Of a stretch of DNA of 64,000 nucleotides, positions 1 to 21,848 are shown piece by piece (within the stretch, counting starts at the first letter, position 1; each line of letters begins with the position of its first letter). Source of the stretch: Leptospira kirschneri serovar Cynopteri str. 3522 CT. GTDB taxonomy: Bacteria > Spirochaetota > Leptospiria > Leptospirales > Leptospiraceae. The translations under genes were made by a program, and so were the position numbers. Location of the stretch: assembly GCF_000243695.2 (NCBI RefSeq), contig NZ_AHMN02000008.1, forward strand, positions 143,501-207,500, written 5' to 3'. The notes below the pieces were generated by a model. That model ran no database searches and was not told where the DNA came from. It saw only the letters and a program-made list of their open reading frames with translations.

Positions 1-1
1 C

Positions 2-877
<876 letters not shown>

Positions 878-955
878 TTCTAAAGATGGTTAACTTAAAG
901 TATTCAAAAAGCACAAGAAACCCTTGATTTTTCCGCCCTCCGTTTTACTCTGCGC

Positions 956-1227
<272 letters not shown>

Positions 1228-1609
1228 TCTTATTTTAAAATCTTGTGATTAAAATAAAAAATAACTTCTCTTCAGACTTAAAATCAAAAATTTCTTAAAC
1301 AATTTTCGAGAAGTTCTCAAAAGCGAAAAATCAGCGTTTTTGTTATATTGTATATTTCTAATATTTTGAAATTTTAATTTTCTAAACTCAGCAATCCGAA
1401 CAAGGCAACGTGGTTTTTAAGATTTAGACATTCGGATAGAAGGTTGATCTTAAACATTAGAAAACCGAATTATTGATCTTAATACGAATTTATAAATCGA
1501 TCTTAAAAATATTTAAGAGACCGTCTATTCCGAATCGGCTTCTTTAAAATTTCGACTCTTTTAGGATTTTATGAAGGATGCAGGGACAAACTGACTTTAA
1601 ATCAAAAGA
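1228..1609. other. Intergenic spacer, nothing recognised
   Basis: This 382-base AT-rich spacer separates the + strand hypothetical from the end of the - strand gene at 1610. I see no ORF, no convincing terminator hairpin and none of the repeat families found elsewhere in the window. Confidence 0.5.
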
Positions 1610-3613
<2,004 letters not shown>

Positions 3614-3630
3614 AAGAGAAGATACGCCGA

Positions 3631-3664
<34 letters not shown>

Positions 3665-3782
3665 GCTCTCGTTCGTAAACAAAAAAGCGAATTTGACTCG
3701 CATACATTCAAGTGAATTCATCCATTTTTTCAGACTTCTTTTCTGTAGTTGTATTTTGAATCTAAGTCCAAAATATTTGTGA

Positions 3783-5073
<1,291 letters not shown>

Positions 5074-5077
<4 letters not shown>

Positions 5078-5305
5078 TGTTAAACGAATTAAAAAAGGGG
5101 CAAGAAGCACCCATCGTTTCCTTACTTTCTAAACCGGGTAAAGAAGAACTGTTCCGTAACATTTTAGACATCGGATTACTTCCAGGTACCTTTGTACTGA
5201 TTCTTGAAAAATATTCTTCTCAAAACAAAATGGTGATACGAGCGGGTGAAATAGAAATAGCGATCCGAAAAGTAGAAGCAGAGTTGATTCAAGTAGGAGA
5301 AATCC

Positions 5306-5319
<14 letters not shown>
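5074..5319 (+). CDS. feoA: FeoA ferrous iron transport accessory protein
   Basis: An 81-aa SH3-like FeoA domain protein, a small cytosolic partner of the Fe(II) permease FeoB. It shows the usual pattern: [15 protein letters not shown], then [19 protein letters not shown], then [22 protein letters not shown]. It starts by overlapping the ubiB-like stop (positions 5074-5077) and itself overlaps feoB by 14 nt, the classic feoAB arrangement. Length is normal for the family. Confidence 0.93.
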
Positions 5320-7411
<2,092 letters not shown>

Positions 7412-7422
7412 AAAAAATTAGA

Positions 7423-9378
<1,956 letters not shown>

Positions 9379-9393
9379 AACACGAAGTAAACC

Positions 9394-10384
9394 ATGAACT
9401 TTTCAAAAGAATTTTCAATCGCATCCAAATTAAATCTAGGCCCTGAACATCCTCCGATTGTAGTAGCTGAAATTGGACTCAATCACAACAACGACGAAGA
9501 AATCGGTAAAAAGACAATCGCAGCCGCTAAAAAGGCTGGAGCCCAAGCGGTAAAATTTCAATCCTACGTCACAGAGGAATTTATAGACGTTCATAATCCG
9601 GAAGCAAAGGTTTTAGTGGATATATTCAAAAAATATGAACTATCCGAAACGATGCATAAAAAATTCCAAAAAACTGCGGAGGAAGAAGGTTTGATTTTTT
9701 TCTCCACTCCTCTTTGTATCAGTTCTCTAAATCTGCTTATAAGTCTAAAAGTTCCAGCAATCAAAATCGCAAGCGGAGACGTAACCAATAAAACACTTCT
9801 TTTAGAAACCGCAAAATCTAAACTACCCGTAATTCTTTCTTCGGGGGCTGCGGATTTTTTTGAACTGAGCAGAGCAATTTCCTTTTTAGAAAAAGAAGGA
9901 ATCGATCAACTTTGTCTTTTACACTGCGTTTCCATCTATCCAACTCCTCCCGAAAAAGCGAATCTCAAAGTGGTAGAAACATTCAAAAATCTTTATACGT
10001 TTCCGATCGGTTTTTCGGATCATACCGCAGGAAATATCGCCGCATCCGTCGCCGTTTCCTTAGGGGCTTGTATGATTGAAAAACATTTTACTTTGGATAA
10101 AAACCTGGACGGTCCCGATCATGTTATCTCCGCAAGCCCAGAAGAATTGAAAAGTGTTTGTGAAAGCGCTTTTATTTCTTGGAAAATGAAAGGAAACGGC
10201 GAAAAAAAACCTTGGCCGGAAGAAATCAACGGAAGATTTTTCGGCAGAAGATCCTTATACTCGGACCCAAAAGGAAATCCGATCGCACTTCGTCCGGATT
10301 TGACTCAAAAAGACAAAAAATATTTGGATTCTTGGGAAACGGAAAAAACAAATCTCTTGAGTTCGAAACCAGGCAAACCTTTCC

Positions 10385-10392
<8 letters not shown>
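9394..10392 (+). CDS. NeuB-like nonulosonic (sialic-type) acid synthase
   Basis: A 332-aa enzyme of the NeuB family, which condenses phosphoenolpyruvate with an N-acetylated hexosamine to give a sialic, legionaminic or pseudaminic type acid. Family motifs: [12 protein letters not shown] at about 22-33, AVKFQSY near 51-57, IKIASGD near 125, FSDHTAGN near 205-212 and [12 protein letters not shown] near 225-236. Normal members run to about 345-350 aa and end in an antifreeze-like SAF domain; here only about 50 residues follow FGRRSLYS and they do not look like a complete SAF fold. It sits 15 nt after the LTA-synthase-like gene and overlaps the next gene by 8 nt. The exact sugar made cannot be decided from sequence. 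Confidence 0.85.
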
Positions 10393-11530
<1,138 letters not shown>

Positions 11531-12068
11531 TTTCCACACAACTAACGTATGTTTAAGATTAAAAAAGTTTTTTAACATTCTCCGCAATCGCAAATAATGA
11601 TTTTCTTATTTAGCGTGAGTTAACGCGAAAGGGATCGATGCGGGGAAACTAAAGCAAAACGCTCTCTCAAACTCAGCGTCTCGCTTCTATTGGCGCTCGA
11701 CAGATCGCGTTTTAAATTGAATCTAAAAACGATTATTATATAATGTTTCCTATATACAATTTATTGATCAGAGCTAAAGAGCCCGGTCCGGCGGCCTATG
11801 GCAAGCAGGATTTCTCTGGTTTTCTTACGTCGAATTCACATTATTTAACGTTAATTCGATGTAAAAAATTTATTTTATAAAACCCGATTTTTCTGTAAAA
11901 ATAAAATGTAAGGCCTTATCACAACACCTTTAGACAGGAAAACTACTAAATTTTTACACTTTATAACTTATAGATATAAAATAGTTTTATAATATATCAA
12001 TACTCAAATAACCGCCTACTTTATTACAGCAGAACAAAAATATTCATCCGACAAAACACTCTAAAAGT
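11531..12068. other. Intergenic spacer with a degenerate repeat copy
   Basis: A 538-base AT-rich spacer between convergent genes (M23 peptidase and the oxidoreductase at 12069). I see no ORF of interest. Part of it, 11611-11795, is a diverged copy of the dispersed element annotated separately. A short run TTAAAAAAGTTTTTTAA at about 11559-11575 could act as a weak bidirectional terminator. Confidence 0.5.
11611..11795. repeat. Diverged copy of the ~250-bp dispersed element
   Basis: This stretch shares TAACGCGAAAGGGATCGATG, then ACTAAAGCA.AACGCTCTCT, then GAGCTAAAGAGCC with the element at 29095-29373, in the same orientation. The middle is unrelated and the 60-bp hairpin module of the other copies is absent. 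I read it as an eroded or rearranged relative. Confidence 0.6.
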
Positions 12069-13130
12069 TTAAGATAAAATTTTAGTTCCCGGAATTTCCA
12101 ATACAAACTTAGAACCGAATATTTTTGCAGGAGTAGTGAAACCTGCATGGAATTTCTTTTTTTCTACTTTGGAAACTGCGGCTAACGCAGATTCGACGGT
12201 AAATTCATACGCTTCCAAACAACGCATCCGAATGGAAACTCTCTTGGAATTCGCTTCGCTCCAAACTTCTCCCCAAAGAAGCACTTCTCCCTTTTTTCTT
12301 TTTTGTTTATCCGGTCCACTTGCAATCACTTCTACAATATTTTGTATTCCTTTTAAAATCGCAGAATTTTTTAAGAAAAAAATACTAGGTTGTAATAATT
12401 TCAAAATCCTAGTTTGAAATTCCGGAAAAGAAGAATATACCGTGATGTTTGGTATTTCCGTGGAAATAAATGAAGTAAAAACGTCCCCCCAAGGAACTGC
12501 AAAAAATTCCGCATAACGCCCGTTTATCTCTATTACTTTTTTTAAACTCAACTGTGGAATCGTTTCAATCTTTCCGTTTCTTCTTATCTTAGATCCATAA
12601 GGAAGTTGAGCCAGTGCACTTTTTAAAGTTCCTCTGGATAAGTCCGTAAAACCGGTAAATCCCAATTCTAAAAAATGGGCTTTGGAAAGTTTTTCTTTGA
12701 GCATTACCGCAAGACAATCGGTAGGTACTACGTCAAACCCCACTCCCGGAAGTAACATTACATTTTTTGCAAGTGCCTTAGGGGATAAGGAATACAACGT
12801 TTCAAATACCGGAATTTCTCCGGTAACATCCAAATAGTGGACCCCGGATTCTACACAAGCTTTTGCTATTGGAATCGCTGTTTCTATAAATGGACCGGCA
12901 CAATTTAAAACTAAAAAACTATCTGAAATCTGATTTTGGATTTCTTTTGGATTTTCCAAAGAAAATATTCTAAACGGAAGTCCTAGTTCTTCAGCAATAG
13001 AACGAATTTTAGATTCAGATCTTCCGGCCAGGATCGGCGTTTGCCCTCTTTCCACGGCCTTTTCGGCAATCAGTTTTCCCGTATAACCATTCGCTCCATA
13101 GAGAAGCCAGTTTTTTTTCTTAGTGGCCAT
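12069..13130 (-). CDS. Saccharopine-dehydrogenase-like NAD(P)-binding oxidoreductase
   Basis: A 353-aa protein with an N-terminal Rossmann fold: LLYGANGYTGKLIAE at about 8-22 is the dinucleotide-binding loop, followed by ILAGRSESKIRSIAEELGL. Further family patterns are LVLNCAGPF near 75-83 and GVHYLDVTGEIPVFE near 98-112. This matches the saccharopine dehydrogenase-like / trans-acting enoyl reductase superfamily, whose members are often misannotated as lysine-pathway enzymes. The later region (GVGFDVVPTDCLAV) also fits that group. It is monocistronic. The true substrate is unknown; a lipid or polyketide-type reduction is possible. Confidence 0.8.
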   Translation of the reverse strand: MATKKKNWLLYGANGYTGKLIAEKAVERGQTPILAGRSESKIRSIAEELGLPFRIFSLENPKEIQNQISDSFLVLNCAGPFIETAIPIAKACVESGVHYLDVTGEIPVFETLYSLSPKALAKNVMLLPGVGFDVVPTDCLAVMLKEKLSKAHFLELGFTGFTDLSRGTLKSALAQLPYGSKIRRNGKIETIPQLSLKKVIEINGRYAEFFAVPWGDVFTSFISTEIPNITVYSSFPEFQTRILKLLQPSIFFLKNSAILKGIQNIVEVIASGPDKQKRKKGEVLLWGEVWSEANSKRVSIRMRCLEAYEFTVESALAAVSKVEKKKFHAGFTTPAKIFGSKFVLEIPGTKILS

Positions 13131-13704
13131 AAACCAAATTTACCTTGAATATAAGAATTAGTCAAGTTTTGACAGAAATTTACGCACGATATACACGATC
13201 TATAAGTCGATTTTTACTAATGACTTTAGGGTTAGTTATCTCTTACACAGATCTTTAATACTTAAATCTAAAACTCGAATTTCAGAGATCCGAATTTAAA
13301 TAGAAACCAGATCATCCCTAAAAAGAATTATATTTTTATAATTTATCTTTTTGATAATCTGTTCAATCGGCTACTTCATACAAAAATTCAATGGATGATC
13401 ATTTTTTTAAATATAAAGATACTTTAAAAATTTTGAAAGTGATTTTTAAATATTTCGTAATTAATAGAAAGTTTTTGAAAGAACATATAATTCATAAATA
13501 ATGGTGGGTTAATTACCAAATTCAACAATGTTAAAAATAATATTCATTAGAGTTGTTGAAAAATTAATTCTTGATCTGTTTGTATTGGATTGAATGGACA
13601 ATTGAAGCAATTTTACGAATCTTCACTATGGAATTTTTCAACAACTCTATTTTAAAATAAAAAACGACTTGTTTAAAACTAATTCGATTTTTTAAAATAT
13701 CTTT
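13131..13704. other. Intergenic spacer containing a MITE copy
   Basis: A 574-base, very AT-rich spacer between divergent genes. Its only recognisable content is the 102-bp inverted-repeat element at 13548-13649. The remainder shows no ORF, RNA gene or terminator that I can support. Confidence 0.55.
13548..13649. mobile_element. MITE-like element, copy 1 (102 bp, TA flanks)
   Basis: The element starts TAGAGTTGTTGAAAAATT and ends AATTTTTCAACAACTCTA, near-perfect 18-bp terminal inverted repeats. TA lies at both ends, which fits a TA target duplication as made by IS630/mariner-like or some IS5-group enzymes. The interior is almost identical to the copy at 19806-19908. It is too short to code for a transposase, so it would have moved in trans. 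Confidence 0.88.
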
Positions 13705-14244
13705 ATGTGTTATTATATTACTGCTACCATACCTAATCACATAAATTTAATTAAAACGAGTGAAATTTTAGAAAACCACAACTTAAGATTTGAAGAAATT
13801 ATAAATCCGAGTATTTTAAACCAGACTTCAAATCTTTATTTCTATTTTCGACCCACCACAGGCATCTGTGATTGTGAAACTACATTAGGATCTAAAATAA
13901 ATTCTCATCAATCTACAATTTCTAAGTTAGAAAAAAAAGGTTGGAGTAAAACTAAAATTAATCGATGGCTTTCGGAAAAGGTTCGTTACGAACTTAAACA
14001 AAAATCCAATTCTGAAGTTTTAAAAAAATCTAATTTATTAGAAACGGAATTTTGGCATCAGTTGATTTTGGAATTTTTCTCTATGAATCTTTGTAACGAA
14101 TTCGGATTATTAATTCATTGGTATGAAGGACCGTTAGAAGAAGAATTTAAACTCAAAAGTATTTTGAAAATCAATTCAAATCATCTGCCCAATTCGTTCT
14201 TTGAAGAAATGGAAAACGACATTCTATATTTATTTCAAAAATAG
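13705..14244 (+). CDS. Hypothetical protein (179 aa)
   Basis: I do not recognise a family. The protein is soluble, with no signal peptide. Visible features are a Cys-containing N-terminus (MCYYITATIPNHINL), a FRPTTGICDCETTLGSKI segment with a CxC pair near residues 55-57, and a basic helix (SKLEKKGWSKTKINRWLSE). The last third is acidic and amphipathic. It starts 55 nt after the MITE copy. The gene is AT-rich but has a normal ORF profile. Function unknown. Confidence 0.65.
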   Translation: MCYYITATIPNHINLIKTSEILENHNLRFEEIINPSILNQTSNLYFYFRPTTGICDCETTLGSKINSHQSTISKLEKKGWSKTKINRWLSEKVRYELKQKSNSEVLKKSNLLETEFWHQLILEFFSMNLCNEFGLLIHWYEGPLEEEFKLKSILKINSNHLPNSFFEEMENDILYLFQK

Positions 14245-14542
14245 TTTTTTGAATTTAGATTCAAAAAAATAGAATTCAATTGAAAATCCCATCCAAAATT
14301 GATGTTAAATTCAAAAACGAATTATAAAAAGTATTTCATTTTGACCTAAAAAAATAAAACCGTCTTACTCGTTCGGCTGTTTTTGAGACTTGTTTAAATT
14401 CAAAAAAGAATAGCTCCAATTTATAGATTTAAGATTCTTAGCAAGTTTTTATAAACCTAAACGTTTTTAGTTTACTTTGTATGACCGCTTACTGTTTTTT
14501 AATTATGTCTTGATCGGAAAATTAAATTTTATCTTAGAAATT

Positions 14543-15466
14543 ATGAAAAAGATTTTTGCTCAAATCAGCAGATATTTACTCTTCTTTACACCTCTACATT
14601 CTCTTTTATTACTGACTGCTTCCTTTTCAAAAGAATTACGCGATCTGCAATATCATCCTACCGACTCATTGGATTGGGTAATATTAATATACTTAGTTCC
14701 AGCAATTGCAGCCGCATTTTTAAACCAACTGATTCCTTATACTTATTTTGACACAACCAAACACAAGATTATCACCACTGTATATTTATCGATTGGCGTA
14801 ATGATTTTATTTTGGAATCAATCTCATTGGGGTTATTATCTTTCGCGTCCATCAATACCAAATTCAATCAAAGAAGTAAAACGATTGGTATCTGAATTGT
14901 CTCTTGAACCAAATATCTTTCCCGCCTGTAATTTGAAATCAAAAGATCGTGACTGGCAACTTACTAGCTCAAAACGATTTGATTACGATACCACACAAGA
15001 TAGAATCGAATACTTTTTAGACGATATTTCCATACGCCTATCCAATGAGGATGAAACAAATTGGCGCCAAGCCTTAAATAAAACTTCATTTCGTTTGAAT
15101 ATCTCCAAGGGCATAAAGATTCACGATTTCATTCAAAAAAATTATACCTTTGAACAACCGGAAGCTGAATATAACCAAGTATGCTTTTTTCTTGCAGTAG
15201 ATATCTTTGAATTTATAGATTTTGACGGGAATAAAATCTACTATGTAGGTTATTCCACACACCAACTATCAAACGACCACTATGCGTATTATGAATTTAT
15301 AATTTATGAAAACGAAAATGGTTATCAAATTAAACAATCCAATCGATTCTTTTACGATATAGCTGGAATCGAAGGTTTAGAATTTCCTTATTTTATGCTT
15401 CTATTCAATATTATTTATATATCTTTCTCAGGATCAATAGCCGCAATTCATAAAAGCAAATCTTAA
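14543..15466 (+). CDS. Hypothetical membrane protein with an extracytoplasmic central domain
   Basis: A 307-aa protein with about three hydrophobic helices near the N-terminus (YLLFFTPLHSLLLLTASF, WVILIYLVPAIAAAFL, IITTVYLSIGVMILFW), a polar domain of about 170 residues, and one C-terminal helix (YFMLLFNIIYISFSGSIAAI). I chose the ATG at 14543 because it places the first helix right at the start; an in-frame TTG at 14477 would add 22 residues. I do not recognise the family and nothing in the neighbourhood gives a clue. Confidence 0.65.
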   Translation: MKKIFAQISRYLLFFTPLHSLLLLTASFSKELRDLQYHPTDSLDWVILIYLVPAIAAAFLNQLIPYTYFDTTKHKIITTVYLSIGVMILFWNQSHWGYYLSRPSIPNSIKEVKRLVSELSLEPNIFPACNLKSKDRDWQLTSSKRFDYDTTQDRIEYFLDDISIRLSNEDETNWRQALNKTSFRLNISKGIKIHDFIQKNYTFEQPEAEYNQVCFFLAVDIFEFIDFDGNKIYYVGYSTHQLSNDHYAYYEFIIYENENGYQIKQSNRFFYDIAGIEGLEFPYFMLLFNIIYISFSGSIAAIHKSKS

Positions 15467-15500
15467 ATATTTCAAATTTTCATAAACTAACACGAGTTTG

Positions 15501-15743
15501 GCGGTTTAAAATCCGGGCGAATCCCGCCAATAGTCTGCAAAAGAAAGATTCAATGAAACAGGCGGGACCGGGCTCTTTAGCTTCAGTCAAGTTATTGTGC
15601 ACATTAGTCATACATTCAATTTCTTTAATTTCAATAACTTGACTCCGCATCGATCCCTTTCGCGTTAAACTAAAGAACGATCCGACAAAACATCTAGAAA
15701 TTTTACATACAAATGTTGTTTTACTTCAAAAATTTACGACTTC
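15501..15743 (-). repeat. Dispersed ~250-bp element, copy A (inverted relative to 29095-29373)
   Basis: The reverse complement of 29095-29373 aligns across this stretch: GGGCGAATCCCG, AAAGAAAGATTCAATG, GGCTCTTTAGCT, GATCCCTTTCGCGTTAA, CTAAAGAACGATCCGACAA and TACATACAAATGTTG are shared in order. Copy A lacks a segment of about 37 bp present in the 29-kb copy. It holds a 60-bp hairpin module at 15585-15644. No ORF is present. The pair sits 13.6 kb apart and flanks the first flagellar cluster and the toxin-antitoxin region. Confidence 0.85.
15585..15644. repeat. 60-bp hairpin module inside the dispersed element
   Basis: The module begins AGTCAAGTTATTG and ends CAATAACTTGACT, a perfect 13-bp inverted repeat around a 34-nt AT-rich loop. 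The same module occurs at 29245-29304 with one arm mismatch. It could be a tiny mobile insert or a transcribed hairpin. Confidence 0.8.
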
Positions 15744-15880
15744 CTTTCAAATAAAAATCGAAAATCTAAGTTCTATTTATTTAAAACTAGGACGTATAAA
15801 AATAGTATCAGGAAAATGAATGAGCGATTTTATAAAGATACAGGATTTCTCAAAAAATAGGATTCAAAGTTCACCGTATT

Positions 15881-16806
<926 letters not shown>

Positions 16807-16807
16807 C

Positions 16808-19479
<2,672 letters not shown>

Positions 19480-19742
19480 AACGGATCTCCACCGAATTTA
19501 CAATACGGGACATAATCAAATATCGGAAATAGAGTACAATCTCTTTTCAATTTTTTTAGAAAAATTTATTTCGGTACACAAATGTTAAGCGAAATTGAAT
19601 AATTATATTCGCCTTTTTGAATGTGTTTGGGTACTGAATTTTTGTGTAGCGGAATTTGTTCCAATTTTTCACTAAAGACAATTTTTAAGATATGTGTTGA
19701 ACGAACATTTTGATTTACCTTTAAAACGTCCGAACTTGGTTT

Positions 19743-19973
19743 AGAATTTTATAAAAATCAGTAACCAAACAAGAAATCGCTATTAGGTGTGAGTATGGAT
19801 GATAATAGAGTTGTTGAAAAATTAATTCTTGATCTGTTTGTATTGGATTGAAATGGACAATTGAAGCAATTTTACGAATCTTCACTATGGAATTTTTCAA
19901 CAACTCTAATCTTTATCCAAATAGTTTCAATTTAGAAACTTTGAGTCTGTCCTACTGATCTTTATAAAATTGA
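19743..19973. repeat. Inverted 20-bp arms flanking MITE copy 2
   Basis: The left arm at 19743-19763 is the reverse complement, with one or two mismatches, of the right arm TACTGATCTTTATAAAATT at 19953-19971. A single similar arm lies at 46547-46570. The arrangement looks like an older short element of about 230 bp with the MITE inside it. Confidence 0.55.
19806..19908. mobile_element. MITE-like element, copy 2 (103 bp)
   Basis: Almost identical to the copy at 13548-13649, with one extra A in the interior. The terminal inverted repeat is TAGAGTTGTTGAAAAATT and TA lies at each end. The high identity between copies 1 and 2 suggests recent movement or gene conversion. Confidence 0.88.
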
Positions 19974-20224
19974 GTATCTTAAATTTAAATCATAAATCCT
20001 ATTTCGATACAAAATACTGATTACTTGTTGCCTAATTCAGAGTGAAATACTTATAGTTTAGAATTTCTTGTTTTTCTAATGCTTATTTTATTTTCTTTGG
20101 AAACACATTTTATAGAAAAAAATCGAAATCGTTCTATAGAAATCGAACATAACGTTACACGCCATTGATATATTCCCTAGTTATTTTTTGTCCTGTTGTG
20201 ATCTTTTGCTCCTTGTTAATTTTT

Positions 20225-20256
<32 letters not shown>

Positions 20257-20379
20257 AATAATATTAAGATTCTCAAAGTATTTGAATCGGATCTAAATTT
20301 GTGAAATTGAAATTTTATAAATTGCATCAATACTGTTTAAAGGAATGGAATTTTCACTGCACAAAATATCCTGTTCGAG

Positions 20380-20581
20380 AAAATCAATCTTAAAAACTTA
20401 GATTCATCAACAATAAAGAATTTGAATAACGAAATAATCTTTTTGGCTGTAGAACTTTAAATGCTTTGCATTTGTCAACGGCTATCGAATTCGCAATGAA
20501 CTTGGTGAAGATTTACATATATTTTCGTATGATAAAGATTTCAATAAAGTTGCGAATGAATTAAGTTTCAAAACTGTATAA
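20380..20581 (+). pseudogene. PIN-domain toxin-like remnant (frameshifted)
   Basis: One frame reads LNALHLSTAIEFAMNL from about 20457, like the DAxHLATAxE helix of PIN-domain ribonucleases. After a frameshift near 20505 another frame continues EDLHIFSYDKDFNKVANELS and stops at 20581, like the closing strand and helix of that fold (FxTxDKxL..A). The upstream part is too decayed to define a start. No intact antitoxin is seen next to it. The identification rests on a short match, so confidence is moderate. Confidence 0.5.
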
Positions 20582-20684
20582 GCAAAACTATTGCTTTTAA
20601 CTATGACGGAAATTCAATTAAATTCAGAAAACAAATATAAATTTTCTGTCACTTTTTTAATAAGAATAAACCATTGAAAACAAC

Positions 20685-21101
20685 ATGAATATTAGAAAAG
20701 TCCAGGAAACAGATGTAGATAATATTTTCAACCTAACAGAGCAATTTGCTACTTCTTTTAAAACCGATTATGCGCTATTCAAAATTAGTTTTAATTCTCT
20801 CACTCAAGAACCTTCTGCTCACTTTCTATTAGCTGAGGAAAATGAAAAAATTATAGCATATTGTCTTGGATTTGATCATTATACTCTTTATGCCAATGGA
20901 AAAGTTGCTTGGCTTGAAGAAATTTTTGTTTTAGAAGATCATAGAAGGCACGGAGTTGCTCGACTTTTAATGTCTGAATTTGAAAACTGGGCTCGATTTA
21001 GAAATTCAAAACTTATTGGACTTGCGACCAGAAGAGCAAGAGATTTCTATACATCAATAGGATACGAAGATTCAGCTATTTTTTTTAGAAAACTACTTTA
21101 G
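20685..21101 (+). CDS. GNAT family N-acetyltransferase
   Basis: A 138-aa acetyl-CoA-dependent acetyltransferase. The acetyl-CoA-binding motif A is clear: WLEEIFVLEDHRRHGVARLL near residues 79-98, where RRHGVA is the R/QxxGxG/A loop. The helix MSEFENWA follows, and the end FYTSIGYEDSAIFFRKLL is the usual motif B (Y.. GF/Y). The substrate cannot be told from sequence. It is a single gene in a region of remnants, unrelated to the flagellar genes on both sides, so it may have been acquired with the accessory DNA. Confidence 0.88.
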   Translation: MNIRKVQETDVDNIFNLTEQFATSFKTDYALFKISFNSLTQEPSAHFLLAEENEKIIAYCLGFDHYTLYANGKVAWLEEIFVLEDHRRHGVARLLMSEFENWARFRNSKLIGLATRRARDFYTSIGYEDSAIFFRKLL

Positions 21102-21848
21102 AAAATCGGAAAATAAAAATAGTGCAAGTCGCCTAACTTCGGATCTGCGCATTTGCTTTATCACCTGATTTGCAAGACATCTCTATTGCCACTGAAACCT
21201 CGCGCATAAACGTTTCAGGAGAGTTAACGTTTATAAACCTATTTTATTATGCGTTATGATTAAAAGGAAATCATAAGATCATTATTTAACGTGCGTTCAA
21301 CGTAAGGAAGTAAAAGTTGGAAATTGTTTTCGGATTTCAAATTCAAAGAAGATTTTTTTGGAAAAAATGAAAATACAACTAAACTGCTTAGAGCTTGTCC
21401 CAAAACCTCCTTGTACTTGTAGTCTAAAGAAGTAGATATGACATATGAATTCAAATTTAGGTCATTTAGATATCTCTGAAGAGATTTGGAAACGCCTTCA
21501 TTCCTTACTACCAAAGCGCAAAGCAAACATCATGATTTGCTTCGAAAATTAAAATGTAGGAACTCCTTCAAAAAAAGGGATTATATATATATTTTAAGAA
21601 CTTCTGCATCTTTTGTAAAATCAACCGTCAATTTTGAGTATCATTCTTTATATGTCTGAGTAGTAAAAATCTCTCAAGTTAAGAAAATCCAAAGCTAAAA
21701 CCGAAAATCTTTGAACCAAACTACTGTATCTCGACAAAATTGAAAATCTTAGCTTTTTTCAAAAACTGAATTATAGCGACATAATTTTTTTATTTTCTCA
21801 TAGATACTTGACTTTCTTGTAAATTCTAGATACCAAGAAATAATCCTT
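21102..21848. other. Spacer upstream of fliI with an IS remnant
   Basis: A 747-base gap between the acetyltransferase and fliI. It contains an IS5-like transposase stump at 21445-21552 and one unit of the TGTGGGAACTC repeat family near 21552-21568. An 88-aa ORF on the - strand (21260-21526) overlaps the stump antisense and is probably not a gene. The fliI promoter must lie in the last 200 bases; a TTGACT hexamer at 21808 is the best -35 candidate, but I see no matching -10. Confidence 0.5.
21445..21552 (+). pseudogene. IS5-type transposase N-terminal remnant
   Basis: A 35-codon frame reads HLDISEEIWKRLHSLLPKRK before ending abruptly. This matches the N-terminal helix of IS5-group transposases (LSDEQWERIxPLLPxRK). 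All of the catalytic DDE region is missing, so this is the stump of an insertion sequence. Confidence 0.65.

Larger units (their letters stand above)
15467..15880. other. Intergenic spacer downstream of fliH
   Basis: This 414-base gap between a + strand membrane protein and the end of fliH consists largely of the dispersed element copy A. From 15744 to 15880 I see only AT-rich sequence with no gene or clear terminator. Confidence 0.5.

Noticed and set aside
21125..21260. Integron attC-like site after the GNAT gene (CGCCTAAC ... GCGTTATGA), with GTTAGGT after hepT at 28530
   Set aside because: The two ends pair only over TAAC, inner boxes do not form the expected imperfect palindrome, and there is no integrase in the window. 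A genome search for an IntI gene would reopen the question.
21260..21526. 88-aa ORF on the - strand
   Set aside because: It lies antisense to an IS5-type transposase stump that is recognisable on the + strand, and has no family features.
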